Below are positions 63,345-64,000 of a DNA stretch of 64,000 nt, one piece after another. The stretch is from Thermodesulfobacteriota bacterium (lineage in GTDB: Bacteria > Desulfobacterota_D > UBA1144 > Nemesobacterales > UBA2774). The stretch covers positions 124,001-188,000 of the forward strand of contig JBFMCV010000001.1 of assembly GCA_040754335.1 (NCBI GenBank), given 5' to 3'. Numbering within the stretch: position 1 is the first letter of the stretch; every line of letters starts with the position of its first letter. The translations under genes and the position numbers were made by a program. The notes below the pieces were generated by a model, which saw only the letters and a list, made by a program, of their open reading frames with translations, was not told where the DNA came from and ran no database searches.

Positions 63345-64000
63345 ATGATAAGACATTGTATATCTGTTCTCGCGGTTATTTTTTTAGGTCATTCTTTATT
63401 CTTTGCGGATTCAGCTTCTGCTCAACTATTGAGCCAGTTAGTAAGTGAAGAAGAGCTGCGTCCCGCTGTAGAGGTTCAAAGAAAAAATGAAAATAAACTC
63501 TTTGATAACCCCGGGGTGGTTGCAGTAGGAGTAGGTTTAACCGAGGATGGGAGCGGACCGGCTGTACACGTTTACTTAAATACAAACGCACCCGGAGCCT
63601 CGGCTTCCGCCATTTCGAGCCGGTTAAACGGTGTGCCCGTGAGGGTATTCGAAACGGATGAGGTTATCGCATTGGACGGTCCGCCGGGAAATAACCATAA
63701 GCAGACATTCGCTCCCCCCGTTCCGATGGGTGTATCCACCGGAAGCGTCAGCATATCCGGGGGATTTGTTACTATAGGGACTCTGGGATATAGAGTCTTT
63801 CGGTTAGGGCAGCCGAATAATGTGGGTTACATCACGAACAACCATGTTGCCGGAAGCTCGGGTACAAATCTCTGCCCGGCCATGATTAACCCCGCAAATT
63901 TACCTCCGTTCCGCCTGGCTCAGTGTCAGCCCTCTCTCTCCGATGGTGTCGGCTGTGCATCCTCGATAGGAAACCTGGTCCAGGCAGTCCCTATTATCAT
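63345..64000 (+). CDS. Secreted trypsin-like protease family protein, 5' part
   Basis: The gene runs off the window; 218 codons are present. Signal peptide to about residue 26 (FADSASAQ), a propeptide-like part with NPGVVAVGVGLTEDGSGPAVHVYLN and LNGVPVRVFETDEV, then VPMGVSTGSVSISGGFVTIGTLGYRVFR and VGYITNNHVAGSSGTN, where NNHV fits the catalytic histidine of a chymotrypsin-like protease. The group resembles Nal1-type/trypsin-like periplasmic peptidases. The catalytic Asp and Ser would lie beyond the window. AAGGAG lies upstream of the ATG. Confidence 0.75.
   Translation, partial: MIRHCISVLAVIFLGHSLFFADSASAQLLSQLVSEEELRPAVEVQRKNENKLFDNPGVVAVGVGLTEDGSGPAVHVYLNTNAPGASASAISSRLNGVPVRVFETDEVIALDGPPGNNHKQTFAPPVPMGVSTGSVSISGGFVTIGTLGYRVFRLGQPNNVGYITNNHVAGSSGTNLCPAMINPANLPPFRLAQCQPSLSDGVGCASSIGNLVQAVPII

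Overview
The window is a piece of a Gram-negative bacterial chromosome. It codes for lipoproteins, TonB-dependent and porin-like outer-membrane barrels, TolC/RND tripartite efflux and periplasmic multihaem cytochromes. The native regions are G+C-rich with many AGG and ATA codons. The gene mix (adenosylcobalamin-dependent ribonucleotide reductase, OmcA/MtrC-type decahaem lipoprotein, membrane-anchored PQQ dehydrogenase-cytochrome fusions, AhbD/NirJ-like radical SAM enzymes) fits an uncultured deltaproteobacterial or Dadabacteria-like soil or groundwater lineage. That placement is inference; no rRNA or other taxonomic marker is present.

Layout. 1-15.9 kb is native housekeeping and envelope DNA: the end of a ribosome hibernation factor, rtcB, a thiamine-binding-type protein, a YbaK deacylase, class II RNR, a repeat-rich intergenic stretch with palindromes and a MITE-like inverted repeat, an acidic repeat protein, PPK2 overlapping a Nudix gene, a PilZ protein, two tandem PQQ dehydrogenase-cytochrome fusions, a TonB receptor and an SGNH hydrolase. 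At 15,920 lies tRNA-Arg(TCT).

15,948-40,794 is a 24.8-kb genomic island inserted at the 3' end of that tRNA. A 46-nt copy of the tRNA 3' end (one mismatch) marks its far border, followed by two 90-bp tandem units and a third diverged unit, each ending in the same tRNA tail. All island genes lie on the + strand. They form a copper/silver-type resistance system: a CusCBA-like RND pump, two related small periplasmic HG-rich proteins, two cupredoxin-type proteins, a Met-rich Spy-like protein, a YHS+HMA+HMA P-type ATPase, DUF2933, a methyltransferase and several tiny Cys- or His-rich ORFs. With these sit phosphoketolase, a FAD oxidoreductase, an alpha-glucan phosphorylase and a YbhGFSR-like ABC exporter. 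No integrase, transposase or obvious regulator is visible in the island.

41-50.4 kb returns to native DNA: a SLOG protein, DedA, two TIGR04053-like radical SAM/SPASM paralogues that share a 247-bp tract with one silent difference (gene conversion), a Crp/Fnr regulator, a ferredoxin, a flavin-binding PPOx-like protein, bioB, a half-length porin and a CBS-pair protein. 50.4-58.4 kb, on the - strand, is a porin-cytochrome electron-transfer cluster with a NapC/CymA-like quinol dehydrogenase, mono-, di-, tetra- and heptahaem cytochromes, an outer-membrane barrel, a decahaem OmcA/MtrC lipoprotein and an ethylbenzene-dehydrogenase-type haem protein. The decahaem and ethylbenzene-type genes share a 22-bp upstream element. 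58.7-64 kb holds a homing-endonuclease-associated-repeat protein, a CPBP protease, tRNA-His, an AT-rich methyltransferase-like gene, small unknown proteins, a cupin and the start of a secreted trypsin-like protease.
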